64,000 nt of DNA from Coriaria nepalensis (GCA_027186245.1 CP114497.1:3975501-4039500), one strand, 5' to 3'. Positions 11,063 through 23,809 are shown, numbered from the stretch's first letter. Notes: generated by a model not told the origin, from the letters alone. Translations and numbers: made by a program.

Positions 11063-11825
11063 TGATTTCTTTCATTCTCATTAAGTGCTATTTCCGTATA
11101 AGGATCACGCAATAATTACATTTTTCTTTACGTTGATGTCTGATTTGATATTTGTTCGCAGTATCATGAATGAAAAGAAATATTTAGGTGAAATTCGACT
11201 AAGCATATTTTATTAATCAATCAATGCCTACCCAGAATAATATTGAGTGAATTTGAGGATAAAGGCGTGTGTGGCATATTGTTGTAGAAAAATTCTCAAT
11301 TCAATTATTTTTTTGCTAAATATTTTTTTTTAAAAAAGAATTAAATTAAATTGAGGAAAAAAGAAACTTGAAAACATTAAAATAATCTTAAATCAGATAT
11401 TTGAGAAACAGAACGAAAGCTCCCATTTAACATAATCATTTGAGAAAGTTAACAAATCGTTAACAATCCGTTAATCACTTCACATTCTCAACTTATAACT
11501 AAGAGATATTAATCTTCTCTACACTCTTCTTCTTCTTCTTGTTACTCTTCCTCGCACCTTTTCTTTACACTCTTCTGCAAACCCTTCAGCCGACACCACC
11601 CTTTGATATCTATTCACCTTCTTATTCTTCTCACTCTTCTTCCATCAACCCGTGTGGCATCAATCCATTGAGCTCCATCAATCCAAACAACATTTCTCTT
11701 CTTTCTCATCACTCCCAGATATTTCAACTTCCATATATAATACCTACTACTCATATACAATTAAGTATTTTTGTTTGTTTTTAACAAATATCGGGGATTT
11801 TGAAGCCCACATAATTTTTTGAATC
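11063..11825. other. 3' flank of the AIR12-like gene
   Basis: Contains the probable 3' UTR, an AT-rich stretch, and a (CTT)n tract at about 11526-11540. A Ser/Pro-rich open frame at 11539-11784 looks like low-complexity non-coding sequence. Confidence 0.5.
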
Positions 11826-12090
11826 CATGGCTACCTCATCATCGAGATTCCAGGTTGTGATGGGGAAATCAAATATCCACTGCAAGTGGCCATAGGTAGA
11901 TTATTCAAGGAATTATGCTTTAGGCAATTCCTAAAAATAAATTATGTATTCTAATATTTTTCTAAGTTAGTTGCCGTCCTTATAGTTCGTTTGGCTAAAT
12001 GTAAAGGGAAAAAGGAGTTATGGTTTTATATTAATGAGCAACCTCTATATTTCTCCCGGTGAGAGTTTGCTCTTATTACCGGCATGAACT
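11826..12090 (+). pseudogene. DUF1985 gene fragment interrupted by copia element A
   Basis: Begins with ATG (MATSSSRFQVVMG) and after several stops reads KGKKELWFYINEQPLYFSR, a stop, then EFALITGMNL. This is the DUF1985 core (E-L-W-F-x-I-N-x-x-P-L-x-F-S-x-x-E-F-A-L-I-T-G). The similarity is cut within or just after the TGMNL codons by the start of the copia A LTR at 12091, so copia A appears to have inserted into this older DUF1985-bearing element. The stop inside the core and the truncation mark it as dead. Confidence 0.7.
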
Positions 12091-13030
12091 TGAAAGTGTA
12101 TACCCATCAAGCCAATCAGATTTTGAACCGATAGGGTAAATACTTTATATGATACTATCTTTGTACAAATATTAGCAATATATTATTTATTGTCATTAGT
12201 GAAAGTAAGTTATTATTTATTATATTTATTAATTTTATTAGAATTAATATTATATGTTCTATAAATGCATATCATGATAAAGTCTAGTATCTTGAGTTAT
12301 GAACTCTGGAGACCATGATAGATACTAGTAGAGACTCAAGTCCCTAAAAGGTCTAAAAAGATAAACTGTTTGTTGTCATATGATCTCGACAACGAACATC
12401 GATTGATCTAGATAGACAATTATATAGTTAATTACCTAATTGTTAGGGTGGTCAATCTCACAGTTAATTGTGTTGGTAGAACACCATGATAATTTTTTGA
12501 GCGCTTAGTATAGACTAAGGGTGTTAAATGTGACACTTTGATAATTCTTAATGACTATTTGACATGTGATCCCCATACTTGAGACACCATGATTTCTTTA
12601 GTACAAGGCTTCATGCTTTGATATAATTCCAATTACCCCTAGTCATGGGTGAATACAGGGTGAACCATTGGGCATGAAGTGTTGTGCGAGAAGGTTGTGA
12701 GTGGTTAAGAAAGAATCTATCGCTTTATCGGCGAGATGTAAAGATTGTTATTGTAAGCATACTATAATCACAACAAGTTCTTTCAGAAGATGATACTTCT
12801 TATCTTCTGAGTAGTCTTAACACTTTGCTAGATGCCAATCTTGAATTGAAGGTTTAAAGTTATTTAATCATGAGATAATTAAGTTAATTGTTTAATTTAA
12901 AAGGTGTTTTAAATTATATGAATTTAATTTAGAATTAAATAAACTCATAAAAATGTTGATGAAATCCTCCTGCTGGTTTGATGTATAATCTAATCACTCA
13001 CACACAAATAAGATTTGTAGTAACTCAGTT
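12091..13030 (+). repeat. 5' LTR of copia A (3' part deleted)
   Basis: Aligns by eye with the LTR of copia E from its first base to the shared phrase GTAACTCAGTTAA near 13023. It lacks the last roughly 600 bases and the primer-binding site of that LTR, so a deletion joins the LTR to gag. Confidence 0.7.
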
Positions 13031-13089
13031 AAAGTTTTATCAAAGAAAAGGGAAAAATGTTTAATAAGCTGAAGTTGATACTTAAACAA

Positions 13090-13866
13090 AATAGGCTGGT
13101 TGGTATCAACTTTATGGACTAGTTTAGAAATCTTAAAATTGTTCTCAGATATGAATGTTTGTATGATATTTTGAATCAATCGGTCATGTAAGTCCCACCT
13201 AAGGGGTCATTCTAAATTAATGGTCGCATGAAATAAGTGGTTTGAGTGAGATGACGAGGTGCAATGCATCATGCTTGAATCGATCAATAATGAGCTTCAA
13301 AAGCACTGTGAAAATTTTTATGCCATTGATATTATCGATAACCTTAAATCTGTTTATGGTGAAGATACTCACAATGAAAGTTATGAGATATCTAAGACAT
13401 TATTTTGCATGAAGATGATCGAGGGCACCTCTATTAGTGACCATGTGCTTAAGATGTTTCCTCACATTAAGTAATTTTAAGGTCTAAGCTTATTAATGGA
13501 CTCTTAAGTTAACTAATAACTTAGTATTGCAATCACTTCCTGATTCATTTGCTTCATTTGTACTCAACTTCCATATCAATAAAGTTAAAGCTGAGCTACA
13601 TGATTTGCATAAGATGCTACAAATGGCCAAAAAGTCCATCTAGAAGGAAAAACTTGTGTTTCTTATGGGAAGCTCTTCTGGAAAGAAGGGAAGGGCTAAA
13701 CTTAAGAAGCAAGGCTAGAAAAGGGTTCTTAAAGCAAAGAAGAATGATGGAAAGACAAAGAAGAAAAGGAAAGAGGGAACATATTTCCTCTATGCAGAAT
13801 CGAGACATTAGAAGAGGAATTGCAAGGATCATCTTACAAGTATGAAGAAGCATGGTGATGCTACTT
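13090..13866 (+). pseudogene. copia A gag remnant
   Basis: Broken frames read NRLVGINFMD, FRNLKIVLRYECLYDIL, then NELQKHCENFYAIDIIDNL and YEISKTLFCMKMIEGTSISD (13274-13474). Then LPDSFASFV and HINKVKAELHDL appear in another frame, and finally a basic stretch with a decayed zinc knuckle ending KRNCKDHL. These are the standard blocks of copia gag (matrix/capsid-like helices, then nucleocapsid). The first zinc-knuckle cysteines are lost (FLYAES replaces CFHCGES). Coding stops at 13866-13870, where the gypsy-type LTR is inserted. Confidence 0.8.
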
Positions 13867-14639
13867 TAGTGTGAGGCCCAATTAGTTTGGGCATGATGAC
13901 TTACTTATTGCCGTGCAGTTTGGGCAAAGCATTTAGACTTTAAGTATTAGGCTAATAATGTAATAATATAATGAAAAGATATTATTGTTACTATACAGTA
14001 TACAGTACAAAAATGATGAGGTGGTGGAATTCACTATCTCACTTTTCTCTCTCTCAATTGAAGAGAAGTATGAGAAGATATTAGATTGGGTTTTCAATAG
14101 GAACCATACATGCATCAAATAATTAACCCCAAAGTCATCTTATTTAGTTGTGACTTCGTACAGGACGAATGCAGTCCATTAGCCTCATTGATTAGAAATT
14201 CCAACTCTTCCTAGCTTGAGAAAATTCTAGCAAAAACCAAAAGAACCCCTTCCTCTATAACGAACACCAATGAAGGTGAAGGGAGGAATTCGCAAGCTCA
14301 CGGACCATAATTCTGAGCTTGCATAGTCTGAACAGAGCATACCAACCAAGGACAATTTATGGTAAGGATCTTCTCCGTTCGTAGATTTGAAGTCGTTAGT
14401 TCTTGATAAATAGGTCAAAAATGAGAGTGGAACCTGTCGGATCGGAATATATTGAGGTTTAGAGGCAAGGTCGATGTCTCAAAATGCAAAGGATCGATGT
14501 CTTTAAGAGGTAAAAGGTCAACAACTCGATGCTTGTAATATATAAAGGGGGTCGATGGGGTCGATGCCCTCAATGAGCGAAAGGTCGATTGGGTCCATGG
14601 CTTAACACCTTAACTGAAAACTCTGTCTGGATTGGGAAC

Positions 14640-14945
14640 CCAGTCTGGGAGACCTTGGTCTAGAAATGGAGAAAAGACCTCGGTTTGGGAGAAAAGACCT
14701 CGGTTTGGGAGAAAAGAAGTCGGTCTGGGGGAAAAAACCTCGCTCCGGGAAATAAGGAAAGATCTCAGTCTGGGAAAGGAGAAGAGACCTCGATCTAGGA
14801 AAGGAGAAGAGACCACAATCTTGGAAAGGAGAAAATTCTTTGGTCTAGGATAAAAGACCTCGGTCTAAGAAAGGAGGAAAGATCTCGGGCTGGGAAAAGA
14901 GAAAATACCTTGGTCTGGGAAGAAAAAACACTCGGTTTAGGGAGA
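14640..14945. repeat. Minisatellite, 20-25 bp unit (AAAGACCTCGGTYTGGGAG)
   Basis: About 12 head-to-tail degenerate copies of GAAAAGACCTCGGTTTGGGA. The first units are 20 bases; later ones gain a four- or five-base GGAAAG insertion. Confidence 0.9.
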
Positions 14946-14984
14946 GTACTCAATTTGAGAGTGCTTTTTACATATTGCACATGG

Positions 14985-15064
14985 GGTCGATGGGGTTGAT
15001 GGCTCGATGCCTCGATGCCTTGATGCCTCGACACCCTCGATGCCTTGAGACCCTCGATGCCTTA
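14985..15064. repeat. CTCGATGCC minisatellite
   Basis: Tight reiteration of CTCGATGCCT and CCTTGATGCC (9-17 base units). The related TCGATGGGGTCGATGCCC pattern also occurs at 14540-14600. Confidence 0.85.
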
Positions 15065-15097
15065 GAATATAAGAATGGCTCGACCGGGTCTAAGAGT

Positions 15098-15192
15098 CAG
15101 AGATGTCGGTCATAGAGAATGTGAGATGCCGGTTTTGAGATGTCAGTTTAGAGATGCCGATTTAGAGATGTCGATTTAGAGATGTTGGTCTT
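15098..15192. repeat. 14-bp minisatellite GAGATGYCGATTTA
   Basis: About six copies of a 14-base unit (GAGATGCCGATTTA, GAGATGTCGATTTA and variants), the cleanest run being 15145-15186. Confidence 0.9.
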
Positions 15193-16505
15193 GGCATAGA
15201 AAACCAATGATGTCGATTAGGGAGAGAGATATAAAGGGTAGTTTATGTACTTTAGTTAACTAAATTGCCTTGGACATTTTTAATGATTGAATTGTCCATC
15301 TTTGCTTGTTTTGATGCTTAGATCCATTGGAGGGACATCTCTCCACGCCATCTGGAGTTTAAATAGATCAAGGCAAACGGAGGCTAAAGGTGTGAGTGAT
15401 AATTACAACATGTGTCTTTTCATGGTTTTAAATTATTTAACAGATGCTTTTTGCAATTTCATGGCTCTTATGCTATATGATGCTTTTGAAACTTCTTGTG
15501 AAAGTGTTAATGGGAGTAAAGTGACATGGGAGTGATCTCTTAAATCCTAAGAGGGAGTAAAGTGCCACGTGGTCACTTCTTGTCTCTTATACTCATGGAT
15601 TTATGAATGATGTATATGTATATACTGATTTATGAATGATATAGATTCGCATGACTTTTGATGATGTTTTCAATTTTTGAAAACCAATACAAGTATGTTC
15701 AAGTATGTGCTAAATTTTGAATTGGAAATGATATATTTTAATGACCTTACTACACGAATGCAAATCTATAATGTTTAATGGAAATGCTTGCTGAAAACGT
15801 TTTGAAGAGTGACATTTCAACTGGGTTTTCACTTTTAACTGTACTGTTTTATGAAAATGCAGTTATGACTCATTTAATGCGAACCTATAGATGCGAATAA
15901 TAAAAATTTAATGATTTTATAGGAAGTACGCAAGTTGTACAGTCTTACAAAAATGCATGATTTGAAATAGTTTTGATGAGTCGCATCTTCATGGGTTTAA
16001 ACTGGCAACATGTTATGGTTATTACTCACTGAGTCTTATACTTGCTCCTCATTTTACTAAAAGCCTTTTCAGATTAGAGGAGGATTATAGCCTTCATGAG
16101 GATTGCACGACGGTTGTCCATTCGATCCTTGGGTAACATTCTGCCTAGTGGACTTTTATTTTGAGGATGAAGTTAGATGCTCCACTGTATATTTGGATGA
16201 ATGATGTAAATTTCAATAGATGTAGAATAAGGTATATTTATAAGTCTTACTTCCGCGGATGCCTAATATGGATGCTATGCATCGCTGCTAACCTATATAT
16301 GTGAATTAAATGGATTGAAAGTCATAGCTTTATGATGAATGGAAAATCTTGAGTTGAGCATTTTCCACAGGTTTTAATATATGAAAGTATGAAAATAGGC
16401 TTGTAAGGATTGCGTAATCACATATTCCTCATATCCGATCCCCAAATATCTTTGGTTGTGTAGTTCTTATGCTGGTCACGGATTTGGTGAATCAGGTCGT
16501 GACAT

Positions 16506-19500
16506 TCAAGTATGTTCATGATTAAGGTAACCTTTCCTCTAATGATTATTCTACTAGGGTGTTAGATATTGGTTGTGGTTCTCATATTTATAAGAATGTG
16601 CAGAACCTAATAAGTAGACAAATCTTGAAGAAATGAAAAGTTAACCTACAAGCTAAAAATTGAGCAAGAGTTGTTGCTTTTGTTGTAGGAACTTATAATT
16701 TATCTTTGCCTTCATGCTTAATTTTAAATTTAAAAGACTGTTATTATGCACCGACTATGATTATAAATATTGTGTCTGTTTCTATACTTGATGAAGAGGG
16801 TTTTGCTTTCTCCATCAAGGATAATATTTTAGCTTTCATTTAAATGGATTATTTTATGTAAAGTGGTTCCTTAAATAATGGTTTTATGTCTTTAATTTAA
16901 ATAATTGCCTCAATGTTGAACAAGTTAAGAAAAAAAAGTTTGATTTTAATCAAACATACCTATGGCATTTTCAATTAGGTTATGCCAAGGAAATAAGAAT
17001 TCATTAGTTGCATGATAATGGATACATAGATCCGTATGATTTATAATCAATGCTAACTTGTTAATCTTGTTTATTAGGTAAGATCATCAAATTTAGTGGA
17101 ATTGGAGAAAGACAGATTGAGTTAGTAGACCTAGTATATACTGATGTATGTGATCCTATGTCAACTCCTGCCACAGGTGGTTTTTCATACTTCATTACAT
17201 TCACAAATGATTTTTTGTATATTGTGATATATCTATCTTGTAAAGCAAAATCCGTATCATTGGAGAAATTCAATGAATATAAGAATGAAGTTGAAAAACA
17301 ACTAAGTAAGAGTATTAAAAATACTTTGATCAGATCATGGTGGTGAATACATAAACTATGAGTTTCTTGATTACTTGAAAGAGAATGATATTATTTCTCA
17401 ATGGACTCCTCCTAGAATGCCACACTTAAATGATGTTTCTGAAAAAATAAATTGAACCCTACTACAGATGGTTTGATCTATGATGAGTTTTAATGACCTG
17501 CCTTATCGTTCTAGGGACATACCCTAGAAACCTCAACATACATTCTGAATAGAATTCCTTCAAAATCTATGTCTTTGACACACTATGAGATATGGAAGGG
17601 CAAAAGGGTGAGTCTTAACCATAGTTGTGTATAGGGATGCTTGCTTATGTAATTAAGCAAAAAGAAGAGAAGTTAGAGGCAGGGTCCAACAAATGTTACT
17701 TTGCGGGATCCCAAAAAGAAAATTTAGGATACTAACTTCTATCATCCCATTGACCAAAAGTTATTTTTCGCCAAACACATCATCGTCTTAGAGAATGAAT
17801 TCCTTTTTGATAGGAATATTGGGAGTAGGACTGGACTTAATAAAGTTTAAGACTCACAAATAATGATCAAACCGAAAATCCTAACCCTTCACAACAATCG
17901 ACTGAGGTGCCTCAACATGCAGATATTGTAACATCACAAAGTATGCATAAAATTCGTAGATTTAGTAGAGTATCTAATGGGATAAAGCATTATATATTTC
18001 TGGTATAAAATCCTTGCAATGGGTTGATCATGGGAGATTATCCTGTGGCTTATTATGAGGTGATTAACAGTCTGAATTTTAAGAAATGGCTAAAAGCCAT
18101 GAAACCCGAGGTGGATTCCATGTATGCCAACAAACTCTGGGATTTGATAGATATACATGAAGGAGTAGTTCTTATAGGATGCAAATAGGTTTTCAAAAGG
18201 GAAAGCACAACAGATAGAAAGTTCAAAACATATAAGGTTAGACTTGTTGCTAAGGGGTATAGATAAAGAGAAGAGATTGGTTATGAAGAAACCTCTTCAC
18301 CTGTTGTAATGATCAAATCCATCTAGATATTGCTTGCCATTGCAGCATACTATGATTATGAAATATGAGAAAATGGACTTGAAAACTACATTTCGAAATG
18401 GGTACCTCAAGGAGGAAGTTTATATAATACAATAGGAGGGCTTCGTGGGTAAGAAAAAAACAAAGAAGTTGTGCAATCTACAAAGATCCTTATTCAGACT
18501 AAAACAAGCATCTCAGAGTTGGAACATTCATTTTGATGAAATGATCAAATCCTTTTACTTCATTAAGAATGAAAATGATCAATGCGTGTATAAGAAAAGT
18601 AGTGGGAGTTCTATTAGTTTTATCATTATGTATGTAGATGACATACTACTCATTAAGAATAATGTAAGAATGTTACAGTCTATCAAGCTATGGCTATCAA
18701 ATAATTTCTTCGTGAAAGATTCGGGATAAGCATCCTATTATCTAGGAATTAAAATATATTGAGATAGATCTAAGAGGCTTCTAGGTTTGAACCAATCAAA
18801 ATACATAAATTAAAGTGTTGAAACAGTTTAGTATGGTAGATTCTAAGAGACGACTCTTGCCAATAAGTCATGAAATCTCTCTCTCCAAGAATGTGTCTCC
18901 AAAGACACAACTGGAGAGATATGAAATATGAAATGAAGCAAGTCCCTTATGCTTTGGAAATAGGTTCCATCATTTATACTAGGTTATGTATGAGTCCGGA
19001 TGTTGCTTATGCTTTAAGTGTTTGTTACAAGCAAATTTTTAGGAAATCCGAGACAAAAGATTGGGTTGTTGTCAAGAACATTCTTAAGGACTTGAGAAGG
19101 ACTAAAGAAATGTGTTTGATTTAATGAGGATCTGACTTTAAAATTGAAGGATTCACAGACTCCAATTTTCCTTCAAATATTAATGAGAAAATCAATTTTA
19201 GGTTTTGTTTTCATACACAATGGTGGGACGGTTAGTTAGAAAAATTCCAAATAGGAAACAATCACGTATTCTACTACTGAGACTGAGTACATTGCAACTC
19301 CAGAAGCGGTAAAGAAGTCGGTTTAGATGAAGAAGTTCGTAACTAAACTAGGGGTGGTTCCAAGCATGGTTGATTCTATAGTAGTGTATAGCGACAACAA
19401 AGATAGCGTAAGAAAAGAAACCTAGGTCTCATCAGGAATCCAAACACGTGCTACTATGTTACCACCTCATCCGAATGATAATTGAAAGAGGAGACATCAA

Positions 19501-19622
19501 GATGGAAAGAGTCGACACTAATGACAGCATTGCATATTCACTCAGTAAGGCACTTTCCCAATATTAGTTTGATCACCATCTTGACAAGATAAGAATTAGA
19601 TTAAGAAATGAATGGGTTTAGT
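16506..19622 (+). pseudogene. copia A pol remnant (protease, integrase, RT, RNase H)
   Basis: Continues the gag-pol of copia A after the solo LTR. The protease motif reads VLDIGCGSHI (active-site DTG changed to DIG). GAG-pre-integrase and integrase blocks follow, with YTDVCDPMSTPATGGFSYF near 17139 retaining the first catalytic Asp; SDHGGEY at about 17330 is frameshifted. RT spans about 18080-18730, with RLVAKGY, then QASQSWNIHFDEM and the catalytic YVDDILLI at 18631-18654. RNase H blocks include TTETEYIATPEAVKK near 19276. Many stops and at least several frameshifts make it non-functional. Confidence 0.85.
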
Positions 19623-19635
19623 ACAAGTGAGAGAT

Positions 19636-20220
19636 TGTAAGTGTATGCTCATCAAGACAATCGGATCTTGACCTGATGAGGCAAATCTCTTATGTGATAT
19701 CATCTTTATGTAAATATTAGTAAGACAATAAATATTATTATTATAATTATTTATTATGTTAAATTAAAAGGTTGTTTTAATCTATCATATTTATTGATAT
19801 AATTAATATCTTATGTTTAATAAATACATAAGATGACAAAGTACCATGTCTTAAATTATGCACTTGAAGATATGATGGAGATTATGACAATTGAGATGCA
19901 AGTAGCTTAAAGCTTAAGACACTAATTGTTTGTAGTCATATGATCATCAAGAATAGATACATTGATGATTTGTGTAGAAATCACATAGTTGATCACCTAA
20001 AGTGTCTAGGTTGGTTATTCTTATGGCCATTGATATTGGTGAAACTTCAGAATGAGTCCTTTTTTAATTGGCACCTCAGCATTACACTTGTTAGTGTATT
20101 AAGCTTACTAATCCATGCATGAAGACATCTAACTAGGACACCAATTAGTGTTTTAGGCCAGTAATCCATGCTTGATGACATTTCATGCAAGTGTTGACTT
20201 CTTATGTTCATGCCCCACAC
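19636..20220 (+). repeat. 3' LTR of copia A (diverged or truncated)
   Basis: Aligns by eye with the 5' LTR from TGTAAGTGTATGCTCATCAA through CATATGATC and ACATAGTTGATCACCTAA (about 19990). Further on it diverges strongly and contains a short internal duplication (AATCCATGCATGAAGACATC and AATCCATGCTTGATGACATT). Confidence 0.65.
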
Positions 20221-20560
20221 ATTATTATTATTAATTAATTAATTAACTAAACTTAAGTCTTTATTAAGTCTTAAAAATTACTAAAAGATCTCCTACTATT
20301 TCTATCATTAAAATTATATATAGGTGATAATTAAAATTTGCTAATATTTATTTTCCGATTACTATACCAAGTTTAGAGCTATTGGGGGATAGCATGTCAT
20401 AGGGTCATCATTTATGACCAAACCCTTAGTAAGATTTTTCTTCTAGAAATTTGTGTCATTTAGACCCACCAGAAAAATACTAGATTTATGAATCCATTAT
20501 GCACTTTGAGATTTCACAGTTGCATTTTTTGAGAGCATCTCAGATGTCGGTTCAGTGAGT
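20221..20560. other. Junction between copia A and copia B
   Basis: AT-rich, with TTAATTAATTAATTAA near 20232. No coding match. It could be LTR residue of either neighbouring element. Confidence 0.35.
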
Positions 20561-20599
20561 ATAGAAATCTTGATTTGTAATCATTTTATGGTTCTTGAA

Positions 20600-22080
20600 G
20601 TTTTCCAAGTTCTATCTTACTCCCACTAGTTCTTTCAAAAAGAAAATACCCCTATGAGAAGCTAGTGGTTTATATAACAAACATCTTTTGTTATAGAGTA
20701 TGATTGAAACAATATCCTAACATCCCTTTAGGATATCCCAAAAATAATACATTTTAGAAAAGTAGACATTCTTCTACTACCCCATATCTCATACGAAGTA
20801 GAAAAGAAAAGTAATTGGAGGGAATTTTGTTTTATAAGTGGCAATAAAATTCATAGGCGTAACCCTTGAATAATTTATGGAAGATTGATATAACAAATCA
20901 AACCAAATCTAATAAGGTACAATACCTCCATTCGACATTCTAGGAGTATCCATTAAGAGAGAATTTGATTCTTCTTTTCAACTAACATAAATCTGATTAT
21001 CATGCCTAATATACAATAGTTCACAAGTTGTTATTCATTTGGAATCAATTGGACCTAGAATGTCCATAAAATAACTTTGGGAATTCTTGTTTTGTTGGCA
21101 TGATTTACTCGATAGTGCCAAGAACTTTTTGAATCACATCCAACTTTTCTTCTCTTAATCTGATTAATATTGTGATATGTTTTATCTTATTAAATTTTAG
21201 AATATACACTTTAACTTTTACCATAGAAGATTTCATTTAATGAGACGTTAAAAATATTGTTCTTTGAATTTGAAGATAAACATTCAATATTAAAAATAGA
21301 AACAACAGTTTTGGTAAAAGCAAGTGTATAATATATCAACTCATTGATTACTAAATTTATGTCAAACGACTAGGATTAATATGAAAATATCAAGGCTAAT
21401 GTAATGACTCTTTGTTCATCTGTTGTGTTTACGTGCATTTCATCTTTCTTAAAATTATACTACTTTTGAGATTAATCATATAGCATACATATATAAATAG
21501 TATTCGGTATCTCATACATTTTATAGAATAATTTAGAAGAAAGATTATCCTCAAACTTTGATCAACAATGAAATATTCTTATAAATCATATGGGAGACTT
21601 AGTTAGCCTTTCTTTTTTATCTTCTAATTTTCTTTTCTACTATGGCGGAAATTCCTTTTCAATTTCTTTATCCCTTCCATCCTAATGGGAATTACAAGTT
21701 TTCTAACGATTTTACAAATAATGAAATCGAATAAAATAATTATTAGATTACTAGATCAAACTTGGAGATTTAATAATTTTGACACTTGTTCTCCACTTCT
21801 AAATGTAATTTTTTGACACTTGTTCTCTAACAAAAGAGACTTTCAAACATCACTAAATGAAACAAGGCTTTAGAGAATTCATACATGTCATTTCAAATAT
21901 TTATACCATTAACAAATTTAAAGTTATCAATAATCTCAACGACATATAACTTCTCATAATTCTTTTGAAGCTAGTTATTCATTAATGCATCTCATTAATT
22001 CACTTCAATCACTTAAACCAAGTGATCATTGTCCCACCAAGTACCCTTTAGGAGTAACCAATATCTCCTAAGTGTTCGAT
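20600..22080 (-). pseudogene. copia B gag-protease-integrase remnant
   Basis: On the minus strand, recognisable nucleotide blocks of the family appear in order: the gag phrase GAGATTATTGATAACTTTAA, the basic/zinc-knuckle region (GGGATAAAGAAATTGAAAAG), the protease region (GAGATACCGAATACTATTT, with active-site DTG now DTE), and integrase to the GTGGGAGTA site. It is so decayed that no frame exceeds a few dozen codons. Identification rests on nucleotide similarity to copia E. Confidence 0.65.
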
Positions 22081-22400
22081 TCGAAATAATAATAATATGT
22101 TCATTCTCTAAGAACGATTATTAGATTTATAATGGCATTGTTTTTGAAAATTTGGTCTAAGCAATTTATTCAACTTGTGAATAGACTTTAAAACATGGTT
22201 TGTTATTGTACATAACATGAATATTAATATAAAAACAACATACATAGATTTTCCTATAATATTAACTACTAAAATCAAGGGTCTTAACAATTTCAGTATC
22301 TCCAACTATTTTCTTATAAATTTATACTACCCTCTTATCTAAAACGAGAAAAAAATAATTTTTCTTATTGGTAAGATAATCCAATCATCAAATGTTATAA

Positions 22401-22665
22401 TCCCACATGTCTATAGCCAATTATAATAAGTATGAAATGTAGCAAATGCCTTTGTAGTTACATCTCATGTAATTCCTTTATTTGCCTCTAAGAAAATATA
22501 ATTCCACGTGTCTGTAGCCAATTATGTTATCGTAGTTACGCTGAACCAAAATATTATTATGAAATGTAATATATTAAATTAGCTCGTGCATGTCCATATC
22601 TACGTCTAGGATGATAAATGCATGTACTTATATCCATTATAAGTCCCACGTGTCCGTAGCCAACT
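22401..22665 (-). repeat. Three copies of a G-box-containing motif (GGCTACGGACACGTGGGA)
   Basis: On the plus strand TCCCACATGTCTATAGCCAA (22401), TTCCACGTGTCTGTAGCCAA (22502) and TCCCACGTGTCCGTAGCCAA (22644). Read on the element's own strand, two of the three contain GACACGTGG, the core of plant G-box/ABRE elements. They lie between the LTR and gag of copia B, in the untranslated leader. Confidence 0.7.
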
Positions 22666-23809
22666 CATAATTAATATAAACATCACATATATTATAATGT
22701 TTAGAAGGCAAGGCATTAAATAATTTTATGACTAATTTCAGCTTAATCTTATCGAATGAGGGATTTGAAACAAGCATGGTCTCATCAATCAACACATATA
22801 TATGTTATACATGTACTATCTCATAGTTACTAAACATGGTATATATGTGAAATATGATGCATGTATATTTAATAACTTAAATCACATTCATCTAATGTAT
22901 GAATATGTTAAATAATATAACTTTGATACTTATATTATTTTAAATTTAATACGTGATAGTGTAATATTTATGAAAATCCAAATAGGTTTTAGATTTAAAT
23001 AGTTTAGATTCTCGGTTACCTAATCTAAATAGTTCATTGAGTATGTTTTAATTAATGAAAAGCACAACAAACATTAAATAGTTTTCATTAACCCTGTAAG
23101 GAAAGTTTTCAAAAATGTTAAATATAAAAATTTGAAAATTTTCCAAAGAAAAAAAGTGCTATCTTCTAAAAATTTCATAATTTAGAACTCTCTTTAAAAC
23201 ATGAAAGTCTTTTAAAACCGGAAAGATTTTCTAATCTACAACGCTTTCCTATTTAGATTAGTTATCTTAACATAATTTCCTGATTTAGAACATTTCCATA
23301 ATTAGAATACAATTCTTTATTTTCGAACTTTTTCCAAAATTAAATAATTGGAATTTCCTAATTTGGAACTCGTTCCAAAATAGGTTAATTACACAAAAGA
23401 AAAGTTTTCCTAATTTAGAACAATTCTAAAATAGGTTAGTTATCATAAACAATTTTAGGTAGCTAATTAATGAACTAAATTTCCTTATTTAATATGATCA
23501 TAAAAATTTGTTAACTCTATTAATTACATTAAATTTTGCCAAAACTAATTTTTGATTAGTGGAAAGAATTACCATATTTGACATGATTAGAAAATTTCCA
23601 TATAAATATTTTATATGAATTTCAATGATCACATCAAAACTTACCATAAAAAATTTAAGGTAATCAATTGACTCCAATAAATTGATTTCCTTTTTTAATA
23701 TGTTAATGAAGTTCCATATAAACAACTTATATTAGTCAGTTTAATTACTATATTAATAATTGACAAATAACAATCTAATTAGTAATTTCTATAATCAAAA
23801 ATCAAATTT

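Larger units (their letters stand above)
13871..16505 (+). mobile_element. Gypsy-type solo LTR inserted in copia A gag
   Basis: A 2.6 kb block with no coding capacity starts TGTGAGGCCCAATTAG and ends GGTCGTGACA (TG...CA termini typical of plant gypsy LTRs). It exactly separates two halves of copia A that read on from one another: CATGGTGATGCTAC before it and TTCAAGTATGTTCATGATTA after it. Flanking pentamers TTTAG and TTCAA are at best a decayed target-site duplication. Inside are three minisatellites and the phrase ACTCACTGAGTCTTATACTT near 16024, characteristic of such LTRs. With no internal region it is a solo LTR, produced by LTR-LTR recombination. Confidence 0.75.
12091..20220 (+). mobile_element. 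Ty1/copia element A, old and split by a gypsy solo LTR
   Basis: LTR starts TGAAAGTGTATACCCATCAA at 12091 and, diverged, TGTAAGTGTATGCTCATCAA at 19636, with gag, protease, integrase, reverse transcriptase and RNase H remnants in copia order between them. The polypurine-like AAGTGAGAGATT precedes the 3' LTR. The LTR family is shared with elements B, D and E in this window. The two LTRs have clearly diverged from each other and the coding region has many stops, so it is an old insertion. The right end near 20220 is approximate. Confidence 0.8.

Noticed and set aside
11539..11784. Open frame downstream of AIR12
   Set aside because: Low-complexity Ser/Pro/Leu composition from a CTT/CTC-rich tract; no start context, no family match.
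17061..17273. Minus-strand open frame within copia A, and the similar one at 45901-46098
   Set aside because: Both are antisense to the same integrase segment, which explains their mutual similarity.
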